64,000 nucleotides of DNA from Cercospora beticola (taxonomy: Eukaryota; Ascomycota; Dothideomycetes; Mycosphaerellales; Mycosphaerellaceae). The notes beneath the pieces are model-generated. The model ran no database searches, had not been told where the DNA came from, and was given only the letters and a program-made list of their open reading frames with translations. Below are positions 44,103 through 55,268 of this stretch, piece after piece. The translations under genes were made by a program, and so were the position numbers. The stretch lies in assembly GCF_033473495.1 (NCBI RefSeq), contig NC_088939.1, forward strand, positions 2,852,001 through 2,916,000. Direction: 5' to 3'. Position 1 is the first letter of the stretch. The number at the start of each line of letters is the position of its first letter.

Positions 44103-46258
44103 GATTGTCGAGTATGCAGCGGGTCGTTAAGACATTTAGATGTGGCCGAGTGGGGATGGGTGCATCAGGCCGCGCGCAAGAGGCGTTGGTGCGGTTGTCG
44201 AGGAGGTGTCACGGCAGACACATTGACTCGCATGTGCAAGTGAAGGAGTCTCGTGATCGCGGGTAGTGGCAGCGACTGGGAGGGAAGGCGCAGCGCGTGT
44301 GCGTGTGTCGTCGGTCGCGGTGTCTCGGTGGTGCGCGCATATGAGGCAAGAAAGTTGGCGGCGGGGCAGGGTTGAGCGTTGTCTGGTGAGCGAGTTGATG
44401 GCGAGGCACTGCGGAAGCTGAGCCCAAATGTCGGCCGTGGCGGGCGCGGCGTTGCGCTCTTCACTGTTCACGCGGTCGGGTGCCGGAGGAGTCGAGGCTG
44501 CTGTCGCTGCTGCTGGCGGGCGGGCGGGCGGGCGTATGCAATCGCGCATCCCACGCTGACGAGTGTTGTACCGTTTGCGAGTGGTGGGTAAACGCGACCC
44601 AAGAACGCTGATCGTCGTGACGTTGCCTGCGCCAAAAAAGAAGGTTGATCTGGGCGGCAGTGCCCGTTCGTGGCAATCACAAGCTTCTTCCCCGTTTGCC
44701 TTCACGTCTACGCCCCGTCTTTCCTCACTGTTCGTCTCCATCATACCCGCATTCGATCATGCGCACTCGTCCCGGTCTTGAGATTCATTCTGATCCACAT
44801 CTCCAGGTCCATCACCATTCCCCGGACCCCATCGCCGAGCTCGAGGACATCTAGATCTTCGTGGCCGTTTCATCACGAATCAGCAAAGCATGCATACCAT
44901 GTCCACAGCGCCTCTGTACAGCTCGCTCGAGCTGCCATTGGGTTCGAGCCGACATGGTGACGTTACGACGCATGAGTACTGGCCACCGCTGTGACCACAG
45001 AATTACACGCTGCGCTTTCCACGCTCTCCTCTGCCCGACCTTTACCATTCGTTCGGAAAGCCTGAGTTTCTCACGCCGTAACCAATCATCCGACGTTCTT
45101 GGCACGTCGCTGGAAGATCTAGACTTTGGACAGGTAGTTGCAGTCGACGTCTGCAAGACTACTCGGATGGCCTTTTTGAATTGCTGGCTTGTTCATGCAA
45201 ATTGCATGAGAATGGCCGAACGCGATACACTTCCGATTCACCCTTCTCCCTCATAAAACTACGCATTGCGACTTGTGCTCCCGGAGAACGAGCGCGAGCG
45301 AGCATGAACTACACACGCCCATGCCTCGGAGCAGATCTCACTCTTACTCGAGCTGCAGACATGCCGAGTGGCAACAATTGTCCCAGTTCTGCCGCGCCCA
45401 CTCGCATGTCTTCCCTTGACAGGTGAGAGCGAGGTGACACAAAACGCGTACACGTCCGTAATCCCTACAACCTCCCGACCTTTTCCCTGCCATGGGTGCT
45501 GGAATGCTGCGAAGCTCATACTATGAGTTGTGCATATTCTGACCGAGTGCACGCACGTCTCTCAACGAACCTGGAAGGCGTACACGAAATCGTCTTTTCG
45601 AGTCAAGTAGCAGCTTGCCAAATTCGTCGTATTCGATCGTATACATAGGTACGCTGAGATGTACAGCGCTATGCCAGGTGTTGTCTCAAATTTGCACCTT
45701 TGTAGGTGAATCGTGGTTGCAGCACCATTCGCTGGTCAAGCGCGGGCCGCAGCTTTCATCGGACTGCTCGGAAGCAGTTGTGTTCCGCTGTCTGTCAAGT
45801 CGCGTCGGCTTCCACGAGTTCCATTGACTATTGCATGTATTCTGCAAGCATTGCAGACAAGAATTGGAACAAGCACTGGTGATCACTAAACTAGAGCAGC
45901 AGTGGCGCAAAGCATGCTATTATTTAGCATTCAATGACACGCCCCTGATGGGACAGACCCTGTTGTACGATGCATATCCTGGTCTATCACGACCATCTCA
46001 TCTCCCGGTTTCACGTCGTGTCGCGATATTATGGATACACCATTTATATTGGTCAGTTGTCAGCTCTCGGGCTCATAGGTACTGGAGTGCTTTCGCCGCA
46101 CATGACAAGAGGGAGATGCTGAACCTCCAGGTCACCCGACCTTGCTGACGACAAAAGACCCCATACAATCTTTACGAATCCAATTCCAGGTTGAATTCTG
46201 GTTCGAAAACATTCTTCGAGGAACATGCAACTTACAGCATTCAGGGAAAAACTTCTAC
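44103..46258. promoter_or_regulatory. largest gap: divergent region J-domain gene / GH16 gene
   Basis: About 2.2 kb with no supported gene. A 202-codon minus-strand ORF (44136-44744, true ATG) has low-complexity Arg/Ala/Pro/Thr content and probably lies in the J-domain leader. A 131-codon plus-strand ORF (44861-45256) is unfamiliar. There are no repeats, tRNA or transposon remnants that I can identify. A non-coding RNA cannot be excluded. Confidence 0.5.
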
Positions 46259-47660
46259 ATGATGAGGTTCTCATTCTTACTTTCAGCCTGGACAATCTTT
46301 GCCGCCCAGTCACTCGCTTACTACGTCCTGGATACGGATTTCTTTACCGTCGATACAAATGGCTCATTCTTCGACAAATTCAATTTCATCAACGAGACAG
46401 ATCCAACTCACGGAACTGTATCGTACAGACCCTACTCCGACTGTCGAGATCTGAACCTCATCCAGAACACAACAGATAACATAATCATGCGTGTCGACAG
46501 CACAAATGCCCTATCAGGCGACGATGGAAGGCCAAGCGTAAGAATAGAAAGCAAGAAGAAGTTTTACAAAGGCTTGATTGTCGTCGATGTCGATCACATG
46601 CCGGCTAGTATCTGCGGTGTATGGTGAGTACAACCTGTTCCACTCTGTCCACGTGCAAGTGGCAAAGCTCATTAATACGTAATTTAGGCCAGCATTCTGG
46701 ACATACGGACCGGATTGGCCCAACAATGGCGAGATCGATATCATAGAAGGCATTAATCAATTCCAAGCCAACCGCATGACCCTCCACACAGCTCCCGGCT
46801 GCTACACCAAAAACCAGTCGACATATTCTCAACAATATTCCGGTTCCCTATTGTACACGAATTGTACCGCAGGCACTGGCTGTTCCATCGGCACTCTCGA
46901 AACTAACACTTACGGCGACGGTTTCAACGCAATCGGAGGTGGCATCTACGCCACAGAATGGACGGAAAAGTACATCTCAATCTACTTCTTCCCTCGAGAT
47001 GTCTGCGAACAAAGTGATGTTATCACTGGACCTCTTGGCAAGAACCCTGATCCAAGCACATGGGGCATACCGCTAAGTCGCTTCGACCTAACATGTAACA
47101 TCGAAAAGAACTTCCGAAATCACAGTATCGTATTCGATACCACTTTTTGCGGAGATTGGGCTGATGGAGCAAATCAATGGAATTCAACAATTCCAGTGAA
47201 TACTACTTGGCCACCGTACGCAACATCGAATTCTGGTGCATGGCTGCAAAGTGGAAAGAAACATGGTTTTGGACCATATTTTGCGTCGAATTCGACTTGT
47301 GCAGCGAAAACGGGGATGATTTGCAAGGATTGGGTGAAGAAGCGTCCGGAGGCGTTTAAGGAGGCTTATTGGAGTGTTAATGCGTTGAGGGTGTATCAAG
47401 AGTATGATGGGTTGGCGAGTTATGGGGATGCGCCGGGGTCGTTGCTGGATGTGGATGTGGAGATTGATGTTGATCTGTCGTTGGGGAGTGGTGAGGAGGA
47501 ACAGCAGGAGGAGGAAAGTCAACAGCAGGAAGAGGAAAATCAACAGCAGGAAGAGGATCCACCGAGTCTTTTGGGAAGAGAGGCATCGCCGCACGACGGG
47601 CCCGACGCCCCCAAGCATGGCGGGCATTTTGGACATCATAAGCATAAGCATCGGCATTAG
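46259..47660 (+). CDS. secreted glycoside hydrolase family 16 (endo-beta-1,3(4)-glucanase-like)
   Basis: GH16 enzymes cleave beta-1,3 or mixed-linked glucans of cell walls. Exon 1 is 46259-46623 and exon 2 is 46688-47660, joined across a 64-nt intron (gtgagt...tttag), giving 445 aa. A signal peptide (MMRFSFLLSAWTIFAAQSLA) is followed by YYVLDTDFFTVDTNG. The join completes [20 protein letters not shown] and the catalytic ExDxxE motif, with E137 as nucleophile, D139 and E142 as acid/base. Many N-glycosylation sequons (NQS, NCT, NHS, NST) fit secretion. The tail is odd: after about residue 380 it becomes an acidic Glu/Gln repeat and ends in a His-rich stretch (HGGHFGHHKHKHRH) with no GPI signal. 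An in-frame ATG at 46142 is rejected because the signal peptide begins at 46259. Confidence 0.92.
47500..47562 (+). repeat. three 21-bp tandem units in the GH16 tail
   Basis: Units start at 47500, 47521 and 47542, each beginning aacagcagga. They encode three heptads rich in Gln and Glu. Units 1 and 2 differ at two positions; unit 3 diverges at its 3' end. Such in-frame repeats can expand and contract without breaking the frame. Confidence 0.8.
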
Positions 47661-48013
47661 ACTTCTAGGTACATGTTCTCATTCTTGTAAAGCTGTATAG
47701 TGGCATATTATGTGAAAAGTTAACAACGTCTCAGGACTGAGTTGCAGAGCATTGCGTCGACGATGCCCACAAATAGGTCCAGGGCAAGGAAGTTGTTTGT
47801 CAACAATCTGCATCCGAAAACAAGAGGTTCCTGGCAGTAGCCGTCTCAAATCTTCACTGCACCGTTAGCATGTGACAATCAGAAAGTTAGTCATGCTTGA
47901 CTTGCTGCAGCACAGAATTCACCTGCACTTCAGCACCTCCTCAACGGTCGCGTGAGTTTCAACCGCACAACTCACCCTGCTGATCAGGTGGCCAACACGA
48001 AACACCCTTCACC
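47661..48013. other. intergenic region after GH16
   Basis: The 353 bp lie between two plus-strand genes. They hold the GH16 3' region and the promoter of the next gene. No other feature is seen. Confidence 0.5.
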
Positions 48014-49411
48014 ATGCCCGGGCAGCGTCGCTACGCTTTCTCAACACCAAACACAAGCCTTCCATCGCCGCAAACAGATTACGACACTGGCGCAATGCGA
48101 CTTCACTCCACCGAGGCGCGGTTCGATGCACTCGAGTCTAAGGCTTTTCGCGCGAGGCATTTACCGCGTGTCCAGGAGTCATCGAGGCGACTGGATGCTG
48201 TCGCCAGCGATGGGGTGCCTGAGCCTTGGTACGACGAGAAGGAGGTAAAGATTTGGAGGATGCCACAGAGGGTTGCGGACGATCGTAACCAAGGCAGCGT
48301 CCAGCTTGGTCCAGTCTCAAGAACCGCGCATCGAGGCTATGCCATGCCGGTTGAGCCCATTCCTGAGATATTGATCGAGATGGCGAGTCCAGTGCCGGTG
48401 CAGGCTTCTCTCCATGCGATACACTCGGCGCGGCCGAGTCTGAAGAGGAAGTGTCAGAACGATTTGCAGAATGAGCAGCCGCCTGCTCAACGTCTCAAAG
48501 GCCTGCACTTGTCGATCCCGCAGCTGCAACGCCCGTGGGATATGGACACGAGCAGCGTCGAACATGGAGGCACATACCTCCCAAGAGCCGTGCGCCCGAT
48601 CCAGAGACCAGTCTCATCTCTGTCGCACGGCGCCTTTTCTCTGATGCCGATACCATTCCCAGGCGGCCCACGTCTTGATGCGATGCACTTGCAGCCGCCA
48701 TCGGCAGCCATACACCCACAGGTGCCAATACCGACCTTTGACACTCAGCGCACGACCATATTTCCTCCACTCCTTCCAACTTACCACAAAGCGTCTCCGC
48801 CACCATGCGTCCCTCAACTCGCGGACCTGCCCAACCATCCAAACTTCCTCTATTGGACCCCTTCGCTCTCGCGCCGAATCCTCGAATGGCTGAATGATGC
48901 CAATACGGACTCAACACAACGTGAAACCCTCGGACTCACCTTCCGCGACTTTGGCAACTCATTTCATGAACGGTGCAGATCGCCTGGACCTGGCTACGGA
49001 ATGAAAGTGACCCGCATGACGATCTCGAACCAAGCAGGCATAGATCGTTCTTCGCGCCAGGACAATGCATCGATGACAGATGGTGCTGATTTTCTCGACT
49101 GGTTTGTCATCCAATTTGGCGAACTTGCAGCCCCGAGAGATCGACCAGCACATTATTGGGTCATGGCATTTCCTGTGTGCGCCGTCACGAAGAGGCATTG
49201 CGAGCTTATCACTTCGGCACAGCCTAACAATGGAGGCGCGATTGGGGCGAGCGGTCTGTACAAGACGACGTGGACACTGGGCCGAACGAATCGCTTGCCT
49301 TTGTTGCACGGGAGTGGCGTGAGGGAGGCATATCTGCAAAACTTCTTCAGCGCTTGTATGTTTGGAGCTGGAGTGATTGAGATGGAGAGCTTTGGAGGAG
49401 TGTTTGACTAG
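48014..49411 (+). CDS. unrecognised protein, 465 aa
   Basis: I do not recognise this protein. The start is an ATG in good context (caccATGCC). Residues 1-290 are disordered and rich in Pro, Ser, Arg and Gln. The C-terminal 170 residues look folded: FLYWTPSLSRRILEWLNDAN, GLTFRDFGNSFHERCRSPGP and PAHYWVMAFPVCAVTKRHCE. The protein ends NFFSACMFGAGVIEMESFGG with VFD. A basic patch (RPSLKRKCQND) could serve nuclear import. No intron is evident. The long open frame and the shift to a folded C-terminus support a real gene. Confidence 0.7.
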   Translation: MPGQRRYAFSTPNTSLPSPQTDYDTGAMRLHSTEARFDALESKAFRARHLPRVQESSRRLDAVASDGVPEPWYDEKEVKIWRMPQRVADDRNQGSVQLGPVSRTAHRGYAMPVEPIPEILIEMASPVPVQASLHAIHSARPSLKRKCQNDLQNEQPPAQRLKGLHLSIPQLQRPWDMDTSSVEHGGTYLPRAVRPIQRPVSSLSHGAFSLMPIPFPGGPRLDAMHLQPPSAAIHPQVPIPTFDTQRTTIFPPLLPTYHKASPPPCVPQLADLPNHPNFLYWTPSLSRRILEWLNDANTDSTQRETLGLTFRDFGNSFHERCRSPGPGYGMKVTRMTISNQAGIDRSSRQDNASMTDGADFLDWFVIQFGELAAPRDRPAHYWVMAFPVCAVTKRHCELITSAQPNNGGAIGASGLYKTTWTLGRTNRLPLLHGSGVREAYLQNFFSACMFGAGVIEMESFGGVFD

Positions 49412-50350
49412 GCTCTCGGTCGGACGAATGGTCTTGATGACTTGTTTGTGGCTGTACTTGTGACCAGGGAGACGTGTGTGAGCATGGAGAGTCTGACTGC
49501 AGAGTAGCAAGTGCTGAAGTGCATTCAGCCACGACCGCTAGGCTGCCATCTCGCAGCTTGAACCAAACGCAGTTTCATCGGAAAGTCTTCGTTGGGTAGC
49601 AAACAAGACTCGTCCACTTCGCCACTGCACCGTTATTAGCGCTAGTCTTGGTATCTACCGTCGTCACACGATGGCGACGCTGTGATTGCTGTCAGATTGC
49701 AGCGCCACTCGCCCCCGCCGTGCCATGCTATGCTGATGCACGACTTGATACACGCGACTGTCGACGCGACTTGTGGTTGCTACACCTGTTCACGCGCGGC
49801 CGCATCGATGTCCTTGCGGGCGGTGGAAAATTCTGCGGCGTGGACAAGGACACGTCTGTCAACGGGCCAGGAACGGCTCTTTGTGCAGACCACCGGTTCC
49901 CATCGCGCCGGGATGAATATTGATCGGCGACCAGGCGTGTTCCCTGCCCATGGCCGCTGCAGCGTTGCGACTGACGTCTTCACGACTGACAGTTGTACCG
50001 CAGCACGCTGGGCACAGCACGAAAAGACACCGACACCGCCTCACGCGGGCACATGACCTGGACGGTGGACTGCCTACAGCGCGGTGAGACTAGTACCAGG
50101 TGAAGTAGGAAGAACGAACGCACGCCTTGGTCAGAGGCGCAGACGACAGGTCAGGACAGCGCTCTTGGCGTCATTTAGCTTTGTTGATGCGTCGACGTTC
50201 ACCCCACTCAAGGAACACCCCAGCCTCGCGCAGAACGACAACTCACACAAACACTCTCGGGCACGTCACATTCTACACTGCAACCATTTCTCCTCCTGCT
50301 ACAAATACTATGAGTGCTCCTGCCTCGGCCGCGCGAGAGGTAGCGTCAGC
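49412..50350. other. intergenic region upstream of the coiled-coil gene
   Basis: The 0.94-kb gap holds only small overlapping ORFs on both strands. The last 150 bp are A- and C-rich (acacaaacactctcgggcac), as in fungal leaders, and contain the start of an overlapping upstream ORF at 50310. Confidence 0.5.
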
Positions 50351-50384
50351 ATGGTCGACGCGGATCCAATCACCTCCTTCTTAG
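50310..50384 (+). promoter_or_regulatory. upstream ORF overlapping the coiled-coil protein start
   Basis: An ATG at 50310 (atactATGAG) opens 24 codons (MSAPASAAREVASAWSTRIQ and on) that end at 50384, 34 nt past the main ATG at 50351 and in another frame. If it is on the mRNA, it would reduce initiation at the main start. Confidence 0.45.
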
Positions 50385-52802
50385 ACGCCTACCACGACTC
50401 CGGCCAAGTGCCCAGCATTCCAGAACGCCGGCCAGCAATTACCTGTTGTTGCGGTGACGCCGCCTGCGCATACCTACGACACAACGAGCAGGCTCTGTCG
50501 GTGCTGGAGCGCGATGTCCGGACTGCCGCGCAGATTGGCAAGGTGAGTCGACTCAGAACCCGACGTTCCCAAACGCTGGTGCGGCTCGGCGGACGGTGTA
50601 CACGCGCAACGGGCTTCCACGAGACCGTGTTCGCGTGTATGCAAGATTGCACGCGAAGGGTAATGACGGGAGGAGGGAATCGCAACGCGCGTGCCGGAAA
50701 AGAATCGCGCAAAGATGGCGTCGTCGCTAATATTCTCGCTGCAGGCGTTGTTGACGCGGCATGAGGCTTACATCCAAGACTCCGAGAAGGAACGAAAGGC
50801 TATGGCCGCACAGATTCAGTCGCTGGAGGTGGAGAAGCAGGCTTTGGAGAGACAAAACGCCAACGCTATCGAAGAGAATCGGTCACTCTTGGACCAACTC
50901 GAATCATTGAACAATGCTGTCGCCGATTCCGATACCCAGGTCACGAACCTACAGACGACATTGCGGAGTACTCAACAGGAACTTCAGAAGTTGTCTTACT
51001 TACAGTCGCGAACGGAGAGTCTCGAGCAACAACTTGCGGACTTCGAGAGAGAGCAGGCATCATGGCAGATGACATTCGAACAAAAGGACGAGGCTGAGAA
51101 GACAGCGCTTCGCAGATGGCAGGAAGCTCAGCGAACACTATCGCATCTGCAAGAGCAAATAGAACGCATTGAGCAGGAAGCCAAGGAGGAAAAGGAACGC
51201 CATGTGGAAGTGCTGGGTCGCATGGAACGACAGCACATTGTCGAGAAGGAACTGGACTCGGCCGCCGGCAGGCTGAAAGGCGCAGCAGCCGTCAAGACCG
51301 CGGGAAGCGGGACGAATGTGGTCTCGCACTTTGTCAAGGATATCCTCCAGGACAACGCGAATCTGCAGATGGGCATTGTCGAATTGAGAGACATGCTGCA
51401 GAACTCCAATGAAGAGGTGGAGACCCTGAGACAACAGCTGTCTGTACATCAGCCTGTCGTCTCGGCAGCAGATATACCCGACCCGACTACCTCGCCCATC
51501 CGTCCGCACCTGAAGGAAGAGATGAGAAGAGCCACATCTCAAGAGTTGCATGTTCACCATCACTACCACGCACCAAACACACCAAAGACGCCGATCGTCC
51601 GAAGACCCAAGAAGAAACGCTACGGTGCTCTGACTCCCGGTCACTACACGCCTCCGACCTCTGGTCTAAGCACACCTCGCCATTCTTTCTCAATTCCTTC
51701 GAACACTGCCGCCATATTGTCGCAAACCGCGGCAAGCCTGCCCGGACAACGAGCGTCACATCAAAAACGATGGTCATACATGTCAGAACAATCGTTCGTG
51801 TCAGCTCACTCTGTTCAAAGCAGCTTCTCCGGTCCGAGCTCGCCGCAGTCTTCAAATCGTGCTTCTTCAGTGTTCGATCGCGTCTTTAGCGATGCAGGAC
51901 AGGAGTCATCACGCCCTTCGACACCCGATACAGAGGATCCGGGATCGCCAATGTTCATTCCGATAGGCTCGAAACGCATCACAAGCGCACCTATGCACTC
52001 GCAGCGGCCTTCTGTCTCTTCACATCGCGGACGACCTTCTCTGGACTCTATCCTCGATACCAGCACGGAGAACCTGCGCGAGCTCGACGCTCAACAGGCG
52101 GCTCCCGAAGCAGTAATACCCGAGGAGGACGAACTCGACTGGGAGAACACTGACGACACCCCTGGAGATGATACTTCTGATGCAATCTCGCCACTCTCGG
52201 ACGAAATCCAACAAGCTCTTGAGCGACCTCGGATGCTACGGCGTGCCACTTCGCATGAATCTATAATGTCATGTCGTGGCATGGATATTCATACGCTCAA
52301 GTCTCGACCCTCGCAGCTTTTGACACCTTATGGTAGTCGTTCTTTCACACCACAAGCAGTGATCAGTGACACCACTGCGCAAGTGTCAGCTTCAATGTCA
52401 CGGCCATCAGGCAGTGGCCATCGCATGCTGAGTGGCATGAATCCTCCTGCCGCCAGCCGACAACCCAGCTCGAATAAGTCTGGGCTCGGCAGCAGAGTCG
52501 GTGGCTGGATGTTCGGCAAATGGGGCGCATCGCCCGCACCTACCGTGACGGTTACCGATACCAATGCTTCTGTGAGCCCACCAAAAATGAACAGAAGTGT
52601 TAGTGTCGCATCTGGCAGCACGGGTCGATCTACAGAAGATGGAGATCTGACACCCAAGAAACCCAAGCTACGTCCTCCGGGCATCAACCAGTCGGGACCC
52701 ATACCTGGCTTCGGACCAGAGATCAAGATCTCACATCCGCCAATTATGAAGAGTCTTGACAAGAGTGCATTGCAGAAGGTGTTGGATGAATCGGCGCAAT
52801 AA
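50351..52802 (+). CDS. long coiled-coil protein with Ser-rich tail
   Basis: Exon 1 is 50351-50542 and exon 2 is 50745-52802, joined across a 202-nt intron (gtgagt...gctgcag, branch gctaata), giving 749 aa. The N-terminus holds a short Cys cluster (ITCCCGDAACAYLRHNEQAL). A coiled coil follows from about residue 65 to 300, starting ALLTRHEAYIQDSEKERKAM and including NAIEENRSLLDQLESLNNAV. A conserved-looking block comes next (NVVSHFVKDILQDNANLQMG, then IVELRDMLQNSNEEVE). The rest is disordered and rich in Ser, Pro and Thr with many possible SP/TP phosphosites. I cannot name the family with confidence. The layout suggests a cytoskeletal or septal scaffold. The phase-0 join gives QIGK-ALLTRHEAY. 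Confidence 0.82.
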
Positions 52803-53484
52803 ACGCACAGGCATATGGAGCGATATTCATGATCTTTCCTTTTATTACGAGTTCTGAGATACCCCATGACGGCGCGCGGGTCGTAGTTTCTAGATATCCT
52901 TTTATGCATGCGAGTGATCATGCTCGTTTACCAGCCTTAGGCACCCTTGTGCAATAGTGGTATCAGTCCCATTCACTTGATGTGCTTCCACATGGGGAAA
53001 GTCCGGTGGGGCCACCGGGGCTAGTTCACGCGGTCCCAAGATCAGATGGCACTCTCTTATGCTGGCAACCTCCGATCGCCACTGCCTGGATCGTGTTATA
53101 TGAGTCGGTAAGTTGGCCGTCTTGCCTCACTCAGGTACCTCAACGGCTACTCAATGAGCTCGGGATACGCTGTTCTGAGCTTTCCGGGGCGCACTCTCAA
53201 CGCCGAATCACGTTCAGCTGATGAACTTCAACAACGGACTCGGCTTGCTGCCTTGAGGGTGTTTGCATGTGACTCCTTTGAGGGTGACTTATTTGCGTAA
53301 CCTTTCACATGCAAGCCTCGAGGCCTCGCACAAAACTCGTCAAACTCTTCAGCATAACTTGACCAACTACCAAAACATCGAAGACGCTTCGTCCAACACC
53401 AAGAGCCGTTTGCATTATTGGGCCTCGATCCGGTACATCTACAGTGTCAGAATTGACGAGTCTGGGCAAGACAGCATTGCGAGA
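52803..53484. other. intergenic region before the 480-aa protein gene
   Basis: About 0.68 kb. The frame of the downstream gene is open back to 53263 but has no ATG before 53485, so I treat 53263-53484 as leader. No other feature is seen. Confidence 0.5.
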
Positions 53485-54927
53485 ATGGCAAGCATTCAGT
53501 GGGTGCAGCAACCACTTCCAAATTGGGTACCCGAGATGGTCGACAACGTGATGGTGGCAGACGTAGCAGAGAGCCCAAGCGTACTGGCACTCCGACAAAA
53601 GCCACCGGTCTCCCGTCAAAGCTCTGCTCCATCCCTGTCTCCAGCAAGCGAAGATTCCACCCTCACCGTGTCACCGCAGAGCACGATCACCGCCCTCAGC
53701 AATGGCCAGTTCCTGCAGAAGCCAATGGGCATGCACGGCGGAACCACCTTCTGGAGCGTCCCACCCGCCCATAAGTACACTGCAGAACAAGCCAAGGACA
53801 TGCCAGCAGCAGCTCGACTCCACGCTCTGTCGATCCACCGCATCGAAAAGCATTGGCGCGGAGTTGATGTTGCAACGTGCTGTTTGCCTCCTGAGCTGGA
53901 GAAGAAGACGCCATACTCACTCGCAATGCTCACTCGTCTCGACAAGCTCGCGTATCTCACCGCAAAGAAACACGATGAAGCTCTTCGCCTGATGCGGTAC
54001 GCCCACAAGACGCGTCGAGCTGTTGAGGAAGCTAGTGTACCTAAGCCCCATTCGAGAGTCTCGACCATGCCGAAGGATATCTGGAAACAATGCAAGGTCC
54101 ATGCTGTGGAGCCTACGGTCTGGGAGAACCGTGAGGGTCTGCTTTTGCAAGATATCGACCAAGCCATTGCGATCATTCTAGCTGAGAACAAGAAGGAGAG
54201 GAATCAGAAGCAATTCCTTGTCCCAGAGGGACAGACGAAGAGAGAAGTGAAGAAGCGCGTGATGAAGGAGCGAAGGAACGAGAAGAGGGAGGTGGAGAAG
54301 GTCATCCGGACCGTAGTAGGATCGAAGGTACTAGGGGCTTCTAAGCTTCCGATCGATGGGCATGAAGGAAACGAGAAACAGCAGAATGAATACAAGGAGG
54401 TCGAGAAGATGCTTGGCAGGGGTCTGAGGAAGGGTGAGCGGAAGCAGGTGGGCAGAACGAGGAGAAAGATCGCTGCATCTACGGCTGAGAAGAACGGACT
54501 CAAGTACAGCTTGGCTTGGTCTGGTCCGAGCGGCAGCATCTCCGTGGTGCAGGGACTTGAAGCAGCCGGTGAAGGTGAAAATGGAAAAGCTCAGGAGAAG
54601 ACCACGAAGCAGGCAGAGAAGAAACCGGGATTGAGCGAGGAGGGCTTGAAGTTCATACAGGAAAACAACTACATCGATAAGTTGTCTTTGGAGGATTTGA
54701 TAGTGCAGAAGGCACTTTCCACCGCCAAACCTGCTGGAGAAACCATGGATCTCGACGCGGGATCTGCTCAGGATACCTCAGCGGGCTCCACTGAGCACAG
54801 CAAGACTGGGACCGAGACTGGAGCAGGCAAGGGCATCGAGCAATCGCTGAGCAGTGCTATGCGTGAACACAGCATCTCTCAGAGCAAGGGTTCCGAACTG
54901 AGAAGCGACAACGAGATGCAGCTGTAA
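53485..54927 (+). CDS. unrecognised basic/helical protein, 480 aa
   Basis: I do not recognise this protein. The start is the first ATG of the frame (agaATGGC, MASIQWVQQPLPNWVPEMVD). The middle is helical (ARLHALSIHRIEKHWRGVDV, then LAMLTRLDKLAYLTAKKHDE). A strongly charged coiled-coil-like part follows (EGQTKREVKKRVMKERRNEK, then REVEKVIRTVVGSKV). The C-terminal 80 residues are Ser/Thr/Gly-rich and disordered. No signal peptide or membrane segment is seen. Confidence 0.7.
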   Translation: MASIQWVQQPLPNWVPEMVDNVMVADVAESPSVLALRQKPPVSRQSSAPSLSPASEDSTLTVSPQSTITALSNGQFLQKPMGMHGGTTFWSVPPAHKYTAEQAKDMPAAARLHALSIHRIEKHWRGVDVATCCLPPELEKKTPYSLAMLTRLDKLAYLTAKKHDEALRLMRYAHKTRRAVEEASVPKPHSRVSTMPKDIWKQCKVHAVEPTVWENREGLLLQDIDQAIAIILAENKKERNQKQFLVPEGQTKREVKKRVMKERRNEKREVEKVIRTVVGSKVLGASKLPIDGHEGNEKQQNEYKEVEKMLGRGLRKGERKQVGRTRRKIAASTAEKNGLKYSLAWSGPSGSISVVQGLEAAGEGENGKAQEKTTKQAEKKPGLSEEGLKFIQENNYIDKLSLEDLIVQKALSTAKPAGETMDLDAGSAQDTSAGSTEHSKTGTETGAGKGIEQSLSSAMREHSISQSKGSELRSDNEMQL

Positions 54928-55268
54928 GGAAAGTGCTCATCAGAATGCTTCGAGGCACGCTGAAACGACGAGAACTGCAACAAGCTGCAGACCGGCCTAT
55001 TGGATCCAGTTGGAAACAGCAGATATCCTGTTACCAATGTCCTCTACCATAATAAAATCGGTAGTTAAGACAACCCCCTCCCGAGTGTATTCATAAAACA
55101 ACTTCAGGCCGCGATCTGCCAACATTGTTCTAATCACAAAAAGCCTACCACACAGACAAAGTGCCTTCAGCATATAGATTCACTGGGGCACTCAGCAACA
55201 TTCAAATACCAAAAGTTCTGTACTCATAAACAAATTTCATTCATATGTATCCTAACCCCATCTTCCCT
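54928..55268. other. convergent 3' intergenic region
   Basis: These 341 bp lie between the stop codons of the 480-aa protein gene (+) and the enoyl-CoA hydratase-like gene (-). The stretch at about 55020-55250 is AT-rich with aataaaat and cataaac words compatible with polyadenylation. Confidence 0.5.

Noticed and set aside
44136..44744. 202-codon minus-strand ORF with a true ATG upstream of the J-domain gene
   Set aside because: The translation is low-complexity (Arg, Ala, Pro, Thr) without domains, and it lies in the probable leader of the J-domain gene.
44925..44965. ggttcgagcc, resembling a tRNA T-loop
   Set aside because: Flanking sequence does not fold into a cloverleaf and has no A-box.
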